A stretch of DNA of 18,363 nucleotides from JAIVGV01 sp035295985 (GTDB lineage: Bacteria > Acidobacteriota > Blastocatellia > Pyrinomonadales > Pyrinomonadaceae). The DNA is taken from assembly GCA_035295985.1 (NCBI GenBank), contig DATHBT010000162.1:1-18363 (forward strand), given 5' to 3'. Position 1 is the first letter of the stretch, and each line of letters starts with the position of its first letter. The notes under the pieces are model-generated. The model was not told the DNA's origin, searched no databases, and was given only the letters and a program-made list of their open reading frames with translations. Position numbers and translations under genes: made by a program. Positions 1-7,810 of this stretch are shown here, one piece after another.

Positions 1-1098
1 GACAACCTGGTTCTCTCGAACATCACGCACCGCCCGGCGCGCACGCTCGTGACGGTCGCGGGCGTCGCCGTCGGCGTCCTGCTCGTCGTCTTCACGGTCG
101 GCCTCGCCAACGGCGTGCTCCGGGAGCGCGGCCGGCGCGAGGCGAGCGTCAACGCCGAGATCATGCTCCGCCCCTCGGGTTCGATGGGCGTGGGCGGCTC
201 GCAGCAGTTCGCGATGCCGGTCTCGCGCGCGCAGGAGGTCGAACAGGTTGAGGGCGTGCGCGCCGCCACGCCGCTCGGCCAGCGCACCGCCGACAGCGAC
301 CGTGGATGGGGCGTCCGCCTGGTTGACGGGATAGACTTCGACTCCTACGCGCGCCTCTCCGGGATCAAAATCGTCGAGGGGCGCGCGCTCGCGGCGGCCG
401 GTGAAGAGGCCGTGGTCGATTCCTACTGGCTGGCGCAGCGGAAGGCGAAGGTGGGCGACGAGATCGATCTCTACGAGCGGAAGTTCCGCATCGTCGGCGT
501 CTACGAGCCGCCGGGCGGGGCGCGCATCAAAATACCGCTCGCGACGATGCAGGAGCAGGTGGGGAGCGAGGGACACGCTTCGAGCGTGCTCGTCGGCGTA
601 GCCGACCCGGCCCGCCAGGATGAGGTGGCCGCGCGCATCCACGCGTCCTTCCCCGACGATCAGATCATCTTCACGCGCGACCTTCCCGAACTCTACGCCT
701 CGGGCGTGCCGGCCTTAAACGCCTTCCTCGGCGTCGTCGTCGCCGTGGCCGCCGCCATCAGTCTGCTCGTCATCCTGCTGGCGATGTACACGACCGTCAC
801 GGAACGGACGCGGCAGATCGGCGTCCTCAAGTCGCTGGGGATGTCCAACAGGTCAATCGCCTGGGTCATCGAGCAGGAGGCGATCATCGTCAGCCTGCTC
901 GGCGTCGGGGCGGGCCTCGTGCTCACCTTCGCCGCGCGCTACGCCTTAACGAAATTCACCTCTCTGACGGTCGAGATCGAGCCGCGATGGGTGCTCTTCT
1001 CCCTGCTCATCGGCCTCGCCGGCGGCACGCTCGGCGCGCTCTACCCGGCCGTCCGCGCCGCGCGCCAGGACGCGGTCGCGGCGCTGAGTTACGAATAG
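1..1098 (+). CDS. FtsX/MacB-type ABC transporter permease, 5'-truncated by the window
   Basis: The frame is open from base 1, so the true start lies upstream; about 365 residues are visible. It begins with LSNITHRPARTL, the usual membrane-proximal start of this family. A transmembrane segment follows (about residues 17-37), then an extracytoplasmic MacB-like domain of about 200 residues. Near the C-terminus are three hydrophobic segments: after ALNAFLG, around EQEAIIVSLLGVGAG, and at WVLFSLLIGLAGG. The cytoplasmic loop TERTRQIGVLKSLGMS and the ending YPAVRAARQDAVAALSYE are hallmarks of the FtsX fold. Such permeases pair with a MacB/LolD-type ATPase to export lipoproteins, peptides or drugs, or to work mechanically at the envelope. 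No ATPase is visible here, so the substrate is unknown. The TAG stop at 1096-1098 is also the first three bases of a heptad repeat array. Confidence 0.93.
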   Translation, partial: DNLVLSNITHRPARTLVTVAGVAVGVLLVVFTVGLANGVLRERGRREASVNAEIMLRPSGSMGVGGSQQFAMPVSRAQEVEQVEGVRAATPLGQRTADSDRGWGVRLVDGIDFDSYARLSGIKIVEGRALAAAGEEAVVDSYWLAQRKAKVGDEIDLYERKFRIVGVYEPPGGARIKIPLATMQEQVGSEGHASSVLVGVADPARQDEVAARIHASFPDDQIIFTRDLPELYASGVPALNAFLGVVVAVAAAISLLVILLAMYTTVTERTRQIGVLKSLGMSNRSIAWVIEQEAIIVSLLGVGAGLVLTFAARYALTKFTSLTVEIEPRWVLFSLLIGLAGGTLGALYPAVRAARQDAVAALSYE

Positions 1099-1232
1099 CT
1101 GTTAGCTATTAGCTGTTAGCTATTAGCTGTTAGCTGTTAGCTAAAACAGAAGGCGGGAAACCGTCCGAATCGCGACTGCATCCCGCCTTCAGTCTTCTTG
1201 CTAACAGCTAACAGCTAATAGCAAACAGCTAT
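1096..1232. repeat. Facing TAGCTGT-type heptad arrays (element 1) between two convergent genes
   Basis: Seven consecutive 7-bp units run from 1096 to 1144, mostly TAGCTGT or TAGCTAT. The inverted counterpart (GCTAACA, GCTAACA, GCTAATA, GCAAACA, GCTAT) runs from 1200 to 1232. Aligned from the outside, 1096-1127 and 1200-1231 can pair over 32 positions with two mismatches. The outermost pairs are formed by the TAG stop codons of the permease (+) and the aminopeptidase (-). A GC-rich inner stem lies between the arms. The layout would fold into a very long hairpin in RNA from either strand. Confidence 0.9.
1149..1190. terminator. Inner hairpin of element 1, probable bidirectional terminator
   Basis: A perfect 10-bp inverted repeat, GAAGGCGGGA (1149-1158) and TCCCGCCTTC (1181-1190), is separated by 22 bases. 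It lies between the convergent ends of the permease and the aminopeptidase, where a shared terminator is expected. No long T-run follows on either strand, so this is not a textbook Rho-independent terminator. The surrounding heptad arms would extend the structure. Confidence 0.5.
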
Positions 1233-2884
1233 TTCGCGGCGCGGGCCATGAAGCCCTCTATGTCGGCGACGGTGCGCGGGATGGCGGCGCTCAGGTTGCG
1301 GTGGCCGTCCGCGGTGATGACCACGTCGTCCTCGATCCTCACGCCGATGTTCTTGTACTTCTCGAAGGCGGGCCGCACGGCCTCGGCGAACTTCTGCCAC
1401 GCGTCCGTCTTCGGCAGGCGGTCGAGCGCGTCGGCGCGGACGTAGATGCCCGGCTCTATCGTAAACACCATCCCCGGCTCAAGCCGCGCGTTGTTCGCCC
1501 CCACGTCGTGGACGTTCATGCCGAGCCAGTGCGATGTCCCGTGCATGAACCAGACGCCGTGCTGCGTGGAGTTGCGGTCGGTGATGAGGCCGAGGCGCAG
1601 CAGGCTGTCCTTCAGGGAATTGACGGCCGCGCTGTGAACGTCAGCGAGCGTCGCGCCGGGGCGCGCGGCGAGCATGGCCGCCTCCTGCGCCGCGAGCACA
1701 GCGTTGTAGATGTCCGCCTGCTCGCGCGTGAAGCGCCCTGAAATGGGGACTGTGCGCGTCACGTCGGCGCTGTAGTGGCCGAACTCGGCGCCCACGTCCA
1801 TCAGCAGCAGGTCGCCCGGACGGCACGGCCCCGCGGACTCCGTGTAGTGCAGTATGGTCGCGTTCGGCCCGCAGGCGACGATTGACGGGTAGCCGGCGAG
1901 GGCGTTGCCGCGCCGGAAGGCGTACTCGACCTCGGCCTCAAGCTCGTACTCCCAGCGGGCGCGCGGCGCGGCGGCCATCGCGCGGCCGATCCCCTCGGCC
2001 GTGATGTCAACGGCGTGCTGGATGAGTCGCACCTCGGCGGGCGACTTGACCAGGCGCAGCCGAGAAAAGATCGGCCACGCGCTTTGTACCGTCAAGCCCG
2101 CGTCCGGCTTCGACCAGCGCGCCGCGGCCTCCTTCTCCCGCCCGAACTCGCGCGCGTCGCGACCGGGCGGCGGCAGCATGAAGAGCCACGCCTCTTTGCG
2201 CCCCATCGCGGCGAAGAGCGTTTCGTAGCCGGTCGAATCCGCCCCCGCATTCTGAGTCGGCTGGCCGGCCGCGGCCTGCGTCCCGCCCGGCGGGCGCGCG
2301 CCCTGACCCGCGGCCGACAGCAGCACGGACTCCGGCTTCGGCCGGTAGGGCTTGCGGTCGAGCAGCGTCGCCATTAACGGCTCGAACTCTGCGGCCTCCC
2401 AAATCTCGCCCACGCCCGAAAGCCTGTGCGCCTCCTCCGGCGTGTACATCTTCCCTTCCCAGACCTCGCGCGCGGGGTTCGGGCGCGGCATGAACAGCAC
2501 CTCGCGGTGTCGCCCGTGGCCCGGCATCAGCACGAGCGTCATTCGCGGCTGGTTCAGGTGCGTGAGGTAGTAGAGGTTGTTCTCCTGCCTGTACTCGTAA
2601 TCAACGTCGCCCGTATAGACGCGCGGCTCCGCGCTCAGCAACACCAACACAGAGTTCGGCCCGGCGAGTTCGGCCACGCGGGCGCGCCTGGCTGACAGTT
2701 CCGCCAGTCGCTCCCCCTCAACCCACACCGGCGCGGGCGGGGCCACGCGAATGACTCCCGCCGTGTCAACGCGCTTCGCCTCCTGCGCGCCGGCCTCGGT
2801 GCTGCCAGACGCGCCGACGCCACACAACGCCGCGGCGAACAACGCACAGATTAAAACGCTTCGGACTGACTTAACCTGCGTCAC
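1229..2884 (-). CDS. pepP: Secreted Xaa-Pro aminopeptidase, M24 family
   Basis: This is a 551-residue metallopeptidase expected to remove an N-terminal residue preceding proline. I chose the GTG at 2884 because GAGGAG (2892-2897) lies 7 bases upstream and the protein then begins with a signal peptide: charged start MTQVKSVR, then VLICALFAAALCG. The frame stays open to 3001, but that extension lacks these features. An AMP_N-type domain (about 45-180) is followed by a Gly/Ala/Gln-rich linker (about 190-220) and the M24 'pita-bread' domain (about 280-545). All five metal ligands are present: D363 and D374 (MDVGAEFGHYSADVTRT), H452 (HGTSHWLG), E477 (TIEPGIY) and E518 (RIEDDVV). It is the last gene of the minus-strand run. 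Its TAG stop opens the heptad array of element 1. Close relatives include Xaa-Pro dipeptidases, so exact specificity is uncertain. Confidence 0.92.
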   Translation of the reverse strand: MTQVKSVRSVLICALFAAALCGVGASGSTEAGAQEAKRVDTAGVIRVAPPAPVWVEGERLAELSARRARVAELAGPNSVLVLLSAEPRVYTGDVDYEYRQENNLYYLTHLNQPRMTLVLMPGHGRHREVLFMPRPNPAREVWEGKMYTPEEAHRLSGVGEIWEAAEFEPLMATLLDRKPYRPKPESVLLSAAGQGARPPGGTQAAAGQPTQNAGADSTGYETLFAAMGRKEAWLFMLPPPGRDAREFGREKEAAARWSKPDAGLTVQSAWPIFSRLRLVKSPAEVRLIQHAVDITAEGIGRAMAAAPRARWEYELEAEVEYAFRRGNALAGYPSIVACGPNATILHYTESAGPCRPGDLLLMDVGAEFGHYSADVTRTVPISGRFTREQADIYNAVLAAQEAAMLAARPGATLADVHSAAVNSLKDSLLRLGLITDRNSTQHGVWFMHGTSHWLGMNVHDVGANNARLEPGMVFTIEPGIYVRADALDRLPKTDAWQKFAEAVRPAFEKYKNIGVRIEDDVVITADGHRNLSAAIPRTVADIEGFMARAAK

Positions 2885-2939
2885 CCAATAACTCCTCGAA
2901 TACTCACCCGCTATGACGGCCAGGCCCGTGACAGGCGGG

Positions 2940-2989
2940 CCGTGGCGGGCGGCGGGGGAAGACAAACTTCTTCCTTTCGCCCGCCACGG
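2940..2989 (-). terminator. Long stem-loop between ggt and pepP
   Basis: A perfect 12-bp inverted repeat, CCGTGGCGGGCG (2940-2951) and CGCCCGCCACGG (2978-2989), encloses a 26-base loop that contains a weaker GGAAG/CTTCC pairing. It lies 18 bases past the ggt stop and upstream of the pepP ribosome-binding site. No T-run follows. It may attenuate or stabilise the transcript between the two genes rather than terminate it. Confidence 0.4.
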
Positions 2990-3007
2990 TTCACATGACA
3001 CGGCTCT

Positions 3008-4750
3008 TCAGTATCCGACGGCCGCGCCTTCGAGACGCGGGTCGCTCGCGCCGAGGCGCGTGCCCGTCTTCTCCTCAATCATGATGGCGTGCGAGTCGCC
3101 CATGTAGCGCGGGCGGGCGGTGAGCTTGTGGCCTTTGGCCGCGAGGGCGCGCTGCGTGTCGGCCGAGAGGCCGTAAGGCTCGTAAACGATCTCGTCGGGC
3201 AGCCACTGGTGGTGGATGCGAGGCGAATCGACGGCCTGCTGGATGTTCATGCCGTGATCGACTACGTTCGAGATCACCTGCAAGACTGTGTTGATGATCG
3301 TCGGGCCGCCGGGCGACCCCGTCGCGAACCAGAGCGAGCCGTCCTTGCGCAGCACGAAGGTCGGCGTCATCGCCGAGAGCGGGCGCTTGCGCGGCCCGAC
3401 GGCGTTCTTCTCGCTCTGGATGAGGCCGAACATGTTGGGCGTGCCCGGCTTGGCGGCGAAGTCGTCCATCTCGTTGTTCATCAGCACGCCCGTGCCTTTG
3501 ATGGTCACGCCGGAGCCGTACCCGCCGTTCAGTGTGTAGGTGTTCGAGACGGCGTTCCCCTGCGCGTCAACGACCGTGAAGTGAGTCGTCTCCTCCGACT
3601 CCGCGCCCGCGGGCCGGCCGGCGCGCACCTCGTCGCTCGTCGAGGCGCGCTCCATGCTGATCGTCGCGCGCTGTCGCTCGGCGTAGCTCTTCTGGATCAT
3701 GCCGGCGATGGGGACTTTGACGAAGTCCGTGTCGCCCATGTACTCGGCCCGGTCTGCGAAGGCGCGGCGCATAGCCTCGGTCATCACGTGGTACTTGTCC
3801 GACGACGACCAGCCCATCTTCTCAAGCTCGAAGCCTTCGAGGATGTTGAGCATCTGGATGAGCACCGCGCCGCCCGACGAAGGCGGCGGCATCGAGATCA
3901 CCTCGTGGCCGCGGTAGGTCGTGCGCAGCACCGCGCGCTCCTTCGCACGGTAGCCGCGCAGGTCTTCGAGCGTCATCAGGCCGTTGTTGCGGCGCATGTC
4001 GGCGGCGATCAGTTTCGCGGTCTGCCCCTCGTAGAACTCGCGCGGGCCGCCGACCTGAAGGCGCGCGAACGTGGCGGCCAGATCGGGCTGGCGCAGCAGT
4101 TCGCCCTCGTTGAAGAAGCGTCCGCCGTTCTGGAAGATGCGGCGCGACTCCGGGTAGCGCGCGATCAGATCGTCGTTACGGAGGTTGCGCGCCATGCGGT
4201 AGCTGAGCGGGAAGCCGTCGGCCGCGAGGCGGCGCGCTGGTTCGACGAGTTGCGACCACGTCAGTTTTTTGGAGCCGTACTTTTCGAGCGCGAGCGCCAT
4301 GCCGGCGACCGTGCCGGGCACGCCCGAGGCGCGGTAGCCGACCGTGGACGATCCTTCGCCCTTGATCAGCTCGCCGTTCTTGTCGAGGTAGATGTCGCGG
4401 TGGGCGGCGGCCGGGGCCATCTCGCGGTAGTCGATTGCCGTCGCGCGCCCGTCGCGCATGCGGATCATCATGAAGCCGCCGCCGCCGAGGTTGCCCGCAG
4501 CCGGGTAGGTGACGGCCAGCGCGAAGGCCACGGCGATCCCGGCGTCCACGGCGTTGCCGCCCCGCTTCAGAATCTCGACGCCCACTTCGGACGCGAGCCT
4601 GCTCGTCGAGGCGACCATCCCGTGCTTCGCGCGCACGGGATCGCGCGACGCGGCGCGCGCGACGGGCGCGGCCGTCCGCAGCGGCGCGACCGGCGCGACG
4701 GCGAAGAGAGTTGCGGCGAAGAACAGGACGGAGAGACGCCCGAAGGCCAT
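3008..4750 (-). CDS. ggt: Gamma-glutamyltransferase, periplasmic/secreted precursor
   Basis: This 580-residue enzyme transfers or hydrolyses gamma-glutamyl groups of glutathione and other gamma-glutamyl peptides. The ATG at 4750 is preceded by GGGAGG (4761-4766), 10 bases away. The N-terminus (MAFGRLSVLFFAATLFAVAP) is a signal peptide. The precursor should cleave itself before T388 in EETTHFTVVD, leaving that threonine as nucleophile of the small subunit (compare T391 of E. coli). Other family signatures are GGNAVDAGIAVAFAL, GNLGGGGFM, MPPPSSGG, TYTLNGGYGSG, RPLSAMTP (459-462 region) and GSPGGPTIINTVLQ. The stretch FAAKPGTPNMFG to GPRKRP resembles the region carrying the lid loop in E. coli. 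It lies 41 bases after the GNAT gene, so co-transcription is likely. It would act outside the cytoplasm, releasing glutamate and peptides. Confidence 0.96.
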   Translation of the reverse strand: MAFGRLSVLFFAATLFAVAPVAPLRTAAPVARAASRDPVRAKHGMVASTSRLASEVGVEILKRGGNAVDAGIAVAFALAVTYPAAGNLGGGGFMMIRMRDGRATAIDYREMAPAAAHRDIYLDKNGELIKGEGSSTVGYRASGVPGTVAGMALALEKYGSKKLTWSQLVEPARRLAADGFPLSYRMARNLRNDDLIARYPESRRIFQNGGRFFNEGELLRQPDLAATFARLQVGGPREFYEGQTAKLIAADMRRNNGLMTLEDLRGYRAKERAVLRTTYRGHEVISMPPPSSGGAVLIQMLNILEGFELEKMGWSSSDKYHVMTEAMRRAFADRAEYMGDTDFVKVPIAGMIQKSYAERQRATISMERASTSDEVRAGRPAGAESEETTHFTVVDAQGNAVSNTYTLNGGYGSGVTIKGTGVLMNNEMDDFAAKPGTPNMFGLIQSEKNAVGPRKRPLSAMTPTFVLRKDGSLWFATGSPGGPTIINTVLQVISNVVDHGMNIQQAVDSPRIHHQWLPDEIVYEPYGLSADTQRALAAKGHKLTARPRYMGDSHAIMIEEKTGTRLGASDPRLEGAAVGY

Positions 4751-4791
4751 GACAATTCATCCTCCCGACAGACGCGCGGCTCGGCGCGGCC

Positions 4792-5256
4792 TCAAGTCAG
4801 TCGCAATTCGAGAAAGCTCGTCCCCTCGACGGGGTTGAAGCGGTACGGTTCGATCTCCCGAAAACCCAGCGAGCGGTAGAGCCGCGCCGCGTCCCGCATC
4901 GAAGGCAGCGTGTCGAGCCGCATCCTTTCGTAGCCGATCCGGCGCGCGCGTTCGATGACCTCAACGGCGAGGGCGCGGCCCGTCCCCCTTCCGCGAAAAC
5001 CGGGCCGCACGTACATGCGCTTCATCTCGCAGACGTCCTCGCCGAGCGACCGGAGCGCGACGCAGCCCGCCGCCTCTTCGCCGGCCAAGGCAAGCAGCAG
5101 GCACCCGCGCGGCGGCGCGTAATCGCCCGGCAGCCCGGCGACTTCATTCTCGAAATCCTGGAAGCCGAGATCGACGCCGAGCGAATCCGCGTACTCGCGA
5201 AAGAGCGCCCGGGCCAGATCAATCTCAGCTTCCGTGTCCGCCTGGACGATTCGCAT
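4792..5256 (-). CDS. GNAT-family N-acyltransferase
   Basis: A 154-residue single-domain GNAT protein, counted from the ATG at 5256. The frame extends to 5289, but MRIVQADTEAEIDLAR is the usual family beginning. Neither start has a convincing Shine-Dalgarno sequence. The acyl-CoA pyrophosphate-binding motif A is clear at about 80-96 (MYVRPGFRGRGTGRAL), followed by the C-terminal LDTLPSMRDAARLYRSLGF typical of GNATs. The acceptor cannot be read from sequence. Its neighbours, an M20 hydrolase 74 bases upstream and an N-succinylamino-acid-racemase-like enolase before that, suggest it could succinylate D-amino acids, as the GNAT of the Geobacillus kaustophilus pathway does. Acetylation of another substrate is the alternative. 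Confidence 0.85.
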   Translation of the reverse strand: MRIVQADTEAEIDLARALFREYADSLGVDLGFQDFENEVAGLPGDYAPPRGCLLLALAGEEAAGCVALRSLGEDVCEMKRMYVRPGFRGRGTGRALAVEVIERARRIGYERMRLDTLPSMRDAARLYRSLGFREIEPYRFNPVEGTSFLELRLT

Positions 5257-5330
5257 TATCAAACGTGCACGGCAACGACCCGCGGGCACGGCGCTAAGCT
5301 CACGGGCTGTTCATAAACGAGGCGGTGGCG

Positions 5331-6518
5331 TCAAAGCGTCGCGACGAGCGCCGCGATCAGTGCGCCGCGCCGCGCGACATCTCGACGCAGGATGTGCTCG
5401 TCAACTGCGTGCGCGCCGCCGCCCTCGACGCCGAGGCCGTCGAGCACGCGCGGGCAGAGCGCGGCGGCGAAATTGCCGTCGGACGCGCCGCCCACCTTGG
5501 TCTCGCCCAGGTCGAATCCGAGCACGGAGGCCAGGCCGCGCGCGTGATCGTAGAGCTTGAGGACTTCCGCCGTGCGCTCAAGCGGCGGGCGGTTGACGCC
5601 GCCTTCGGCGAGGAGCCGGACGCGCTCGTCGAACGGCCGCGGGTTGAGCAGCGCCGCTTCGAGCCGCGCGCCGTCCTCGTTGGTCTCGAAGCGCAGATCG
5701 ATCTCGGCCGTCGCCTCGGCGGCCACGACGTTCGAGCGCGTGCCGCCGGCGACGACGCCGACGTTGACGGTCACGCCGCGCGGCAGATCGTTCAGCGCGT
5801 GCATCCGCTCGATTTGCCGGGCGATTTCGAGGACGGCGCTCGCGCCCTTCTCCGGGTCAAGCCCCGCGTGCGCCGCGCGCCCCTCCGCGCGCAGCGTGAA
5901 AATCCCAGTCCCCTTGCGCCCTGTCTTAGCCGCCCCGCCGGGCGCGGACGGTTCAAGCACGAGCACGCACTCGGCCCTCGCCGCCTCCCGTTCGACGAGA
6001 GCGCGCCCCGTGCGGCTCCCGGCCTCCTCGTCGCAGGTGAGCAGCAGGATGACGGGGCGGGCGGGTTTGAGTCCGAGTCCCGCGCACGCGCTCAAAGCCT
6101 CGACGGCGAGCGCGCAGTTGGCCTTCATGTCGAAGACGCCCGGCCCGTAGAGCCTGCCCTCCTCCTCGCGCCACGGCCGCTGTTCAAGCGAGCCGCGCGC
6201 GTGAACCGTGTCCGTGTGGCCGAGCAGCAGAAGGGGCCGCGCGTCTCCGTTCGCCGAGCCGAAAGCTTCGACGCGGAGGTGCTCGCCGTAGCCCTCGCTC
6301 ACGACGCGCGCCTGATCACTGACCGCGCCGGTCTCGCGCAAAGCGGCTTCAAGCAGATCGACGACCGCGCGGCTGCCTTCCAGGTCGCCCGACGGCGACT
6401 CGCGCTCGACGAGCGCGCGCGCCAGCGATACGACGTCGTCCTCGCGCCGCGCGAAGTGTTCAAGCAGCCTCTCGGCCGCGTGCCGATCAAATTCAATGTT
6501 CTGGGCGGGTACGGTCAT
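5331..6518 (-). CDS. M20 family metallopeptidase / N-acyl-amino acid hydrolase
   Basis: A 395-residue cytoplasmic di-zinc hydrolase related to carboxypeptidase G2 and ArgE/DapE. The metal and catalytic residues are all visible: H101 and D103 (LGHTDTV), D130 (GPGVFDMKAN), E164-E165 (TCDEEAG), E189 (LVLEPS) and H370 (GGGAHAVDEH). H217 in GRAAHAG matches the dimer-domain histidine of the family. There is no signal peptide. The family cleaves C-terminal glutamate or N-acyl groups. Between a racemase-like enolase and a GNAT it is a good candidate for N-succinyl-L-amino acid desuccinylase. The spacer behind the racemase gene is 123 bases and holds a possible internal promoter. The ATG at 6518 is accepted on family length; the upstream AGGCGG is a modest ribosome-binding site. 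Confidence 0.9.
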   Translation of the reverse strand: MTVPAQNIEFDRHAAERLLEHFARREDDVVSLARALVERESPSGDLEGSRAVVDLLEAALRETGAVSDQARVVSEGYGEHLRVEAFGSANGDARPLLLLGHTDTVHARGSLEQRPWREEEGRLYGPGVFDMKANCALAVEALSACAGLGLKPARPVILLLTCDEEAGSRTGRALVEREAARAECVLVLEPSAPGGAAKTGRKGTGIFTLRAEGRAAHAGLDPEKGASAVLEIARQIERMHALNDLPRGVTVNVGVVAGGTRSNVVAAEATAEIDLRFETNEDGARLEAALLNPRPFDERVRLLAEGGVNRPPLERTAEVLKLYDHARGLASVLGFDLGETKVGGASDGNFAAALCPRVLDGLGVEGGGAHAVDEHILRRDVARRGALIAALVATL

Positions 6519-6559
6519 CCCTCAATTCCGCCTGAGCCGCGGGGACTACTGCGGCCCAA

Positions 6560-6588
6560 GTTAAAAAATCCTCTTACCCGACAGTCAA
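6560..6588 (-). promoter_or_regulatory. Possible internal promoter before the M20 gene
   Basis: On the minus strand TTGACT (6583-6588) is followed after exactly 17 bases by TTTAAC (6560-6565), about 40 bases before the M20 start. The -35 matches the sigma-70 consensus at five of six bases and the -10 at four. It would let the M20-GNAT-ggt group be expressed apart from the racemase gene. Confidence 0.4.
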
Positions 6589-6641
6589 CCAATGGGGAGA
6601 TTCGTAGAGGGGCGCAACGGGCCTTGCAGACAGTCTCACAC

Positions 6642-7757
6642 TCACGCCGCGGAGAAACTTTCTCGGCGCACGGTCAGCCGCTCGATTCGTTCGTGGCGTA
6701 TGTCGAACCCGATGCCGGGGCGATCCGGGACGGTGATCGTGCCGCGCGGCGTTACGGTCACGGGCGGCTCGATCACCTCCTCCTCCCAGTAGCGCGCGCT
6801 GGCCGACACGTCGCCCGGAAGCCGAAAGCCTTCGAGCGTGGACATGGCGATGTTGTGCGCGCGCCCGACGCCCGACTCCAGCATCCCCCCGCACCAGACT
6901 GGCACGCCACCCTCGCGGCAGACCTGCTCGACTCGCCTGGCCTCGGCGTGCCCGCCGACGCGTCCGAGCTTCACGTTGACGATGCGGCACGCGCCCAGAG
7001 CAATCGCCTTGCGCGCGTCCTCCGCCGAGCAGACAGACTCGTCGAGGCAGATCGGCGTTTGAAGCTGCCGCTGCAACTCGGCGTGGTCGAACATGTCGTC
7101 GTATGCGAGCGGCTGTTCGGCCATCATCAGATTGAAGCGGTCGAGTTTCTGGAAGAGGGGAACGTCCGCGAGCGTGTAGGCCGAGTTGGCGTCCACGGTA
7201 AGTTTGATGTCGGGGAAAGCGCCGCGCACGCGCTCGACCACGTTCAAATCCCAGCCCGGCTTGATCTTGATCTTGATGCGCTGGTAGCCGGCCGCCGTCT
7301 CCTTCGCTATCTTTTCGAGCAGCCCTTCGACCGAATCCTGTATCCCGATGGAGACGCCGCACGCGATCTCGCTCCTCACGCCGCCGAGCATCTTCCACAG
7401 CGGGACATTCGCGCGCCGCGCCTCCAAGTCCCAGCAGGCCGTCTCGATGGCGGCCTTCGCCATGCGGTTGCCGCGCACGGCCCTCATCAGGGCGAAAACT
7501 TCCGCGGCCGTTTCGACCTCGCGGCCCACGCACATCGGCGCGAGATAGCCGACGGTCACGACCCACGCGCCCTCGATCCACTCCTCGCTGTAGAAAGGCC
7601 CCTCACCCGCCGTGCACTCGCCCCAGCCCTCGCCGCCCTCGCTGTCGCGGACGCGAACCAGGATGATGCGCCTCTCGGTCGTGCGGCCGAAGCTGGTCTC
7701 GAAAAAGTGTACGAGCGGCAGGCGTATCTCGCGCAGCTCGATGGATGCGATTCTCAA
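6642..7757 (-). CDS. N-succinylamino acid racemase / o-succinylbenzoate synthase family enolase
   Basis: A 371-residue enolase-superfamily enzyme of the muconate-lactonizing subgroup. The catalytic set is complete: K162-x-K164 (RIKIKIKPGWD), metal ligands D189 (VDANSAY), E214 (AEQPL) and D239 (LDES), and K263 (NVKLGRVGG). The C-terminal VWCGGMLESGVGRAHN is characteristic of the NSAR/OSBS family rather than of L-Ala-D/L-Glu epimerases. Members make o-succinylbenzoate for menaquinone, racemise N-succinyl amino acids, or do both. No menaquinone gene is nearby, whereas an M20 hydrolase and a GNAT follow, which favours the racemase role. The start is a TTG at 7757 with GGGAG 10 bases upstream. A promoter with an overlapping palindrome precedes it. 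It appears to be the first gene of the minus-strand catabolic run. Confidence 0.88.
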   Translation of the reverse strand: MRIASIELREIRLPLVHFFETSFGRTTERRIILVRVRDSEGGEGWGECTAGEGPFYSEEWIEGAWVVTVGYLAPMCVGREVETAAEVFALMRAVRGNRMAKAAIETACWDLEARRANVPLWKMLGGVRSEIACGVSIGIQDSVEGLLEKIAKETAAGYQRIKIKIKPGWDLNVVERVRGAFPDIKLTVDANSAYTLADVPLFQKLDRFNLMMAEQPLAYDDMFDHAELQRQLQTPICLDESVCSAEDARKAIALGACRIVNVKLGRVGGHAEARRVEQVCREGGVPVWCGGMLESGVGRAHNIAMSTLEGFRLPGDVSASARYWEEEVIEPPVTVTPRGTITVPDRPGIGFDIRHERIERLTVRRESFSAA

Positions 7758-7781
7758 CTTTACTGGACTCCCGTTGCCGCA

Positions 7782-7810
7782 ATTATGAACAGATCAACTG
7801 ACTTTGCCAA
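7782..7810 (-). promoter_or_regulatory. Promoter of the racemase-like gene
   Basis: On the minus strand TTGGCA (7805-7810) and CATAAT (7782-7787) are separated by exactly 17 bases and lie about 25-50 bases before the TTG start. Both hexamers are near the sigma-70 consensus. The -35 sits inside a perfect palindrome, which suggests repressor control. Confidence 0.55.

Noticed and set aside
1096..1232. CRISPR array.
   Set aside because: The units are 7 bases with no spacers, and no cas genes occur in the window.
2884..3001. A longer aminopeptidase starting at 3001.
   Set aside because: The added 39 residues show no homology features, overlap the intergenic hairpin, and would bury the signal peptide; the GTG at 2884 has a well-spaced GAGGAG.
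3089..4879. A 596-codon plus-strand open frame opposite ggt.
   Set aside because: Same reason: a mirror of GC-biased codons in a real gamma-glutamyltransferase gene, without recognisable domains.
6642..7757. L-Ala-D/L-Glu epimerase as the identity of the enolase-superfamily gene.
   Set aside because: The KxK and metal motifs are shared, but VWCGGMLESGVGRAHN and the NVKLGRVGG context match the N-succinylamino acid racemase / o-succinylbenzoate synthase family.
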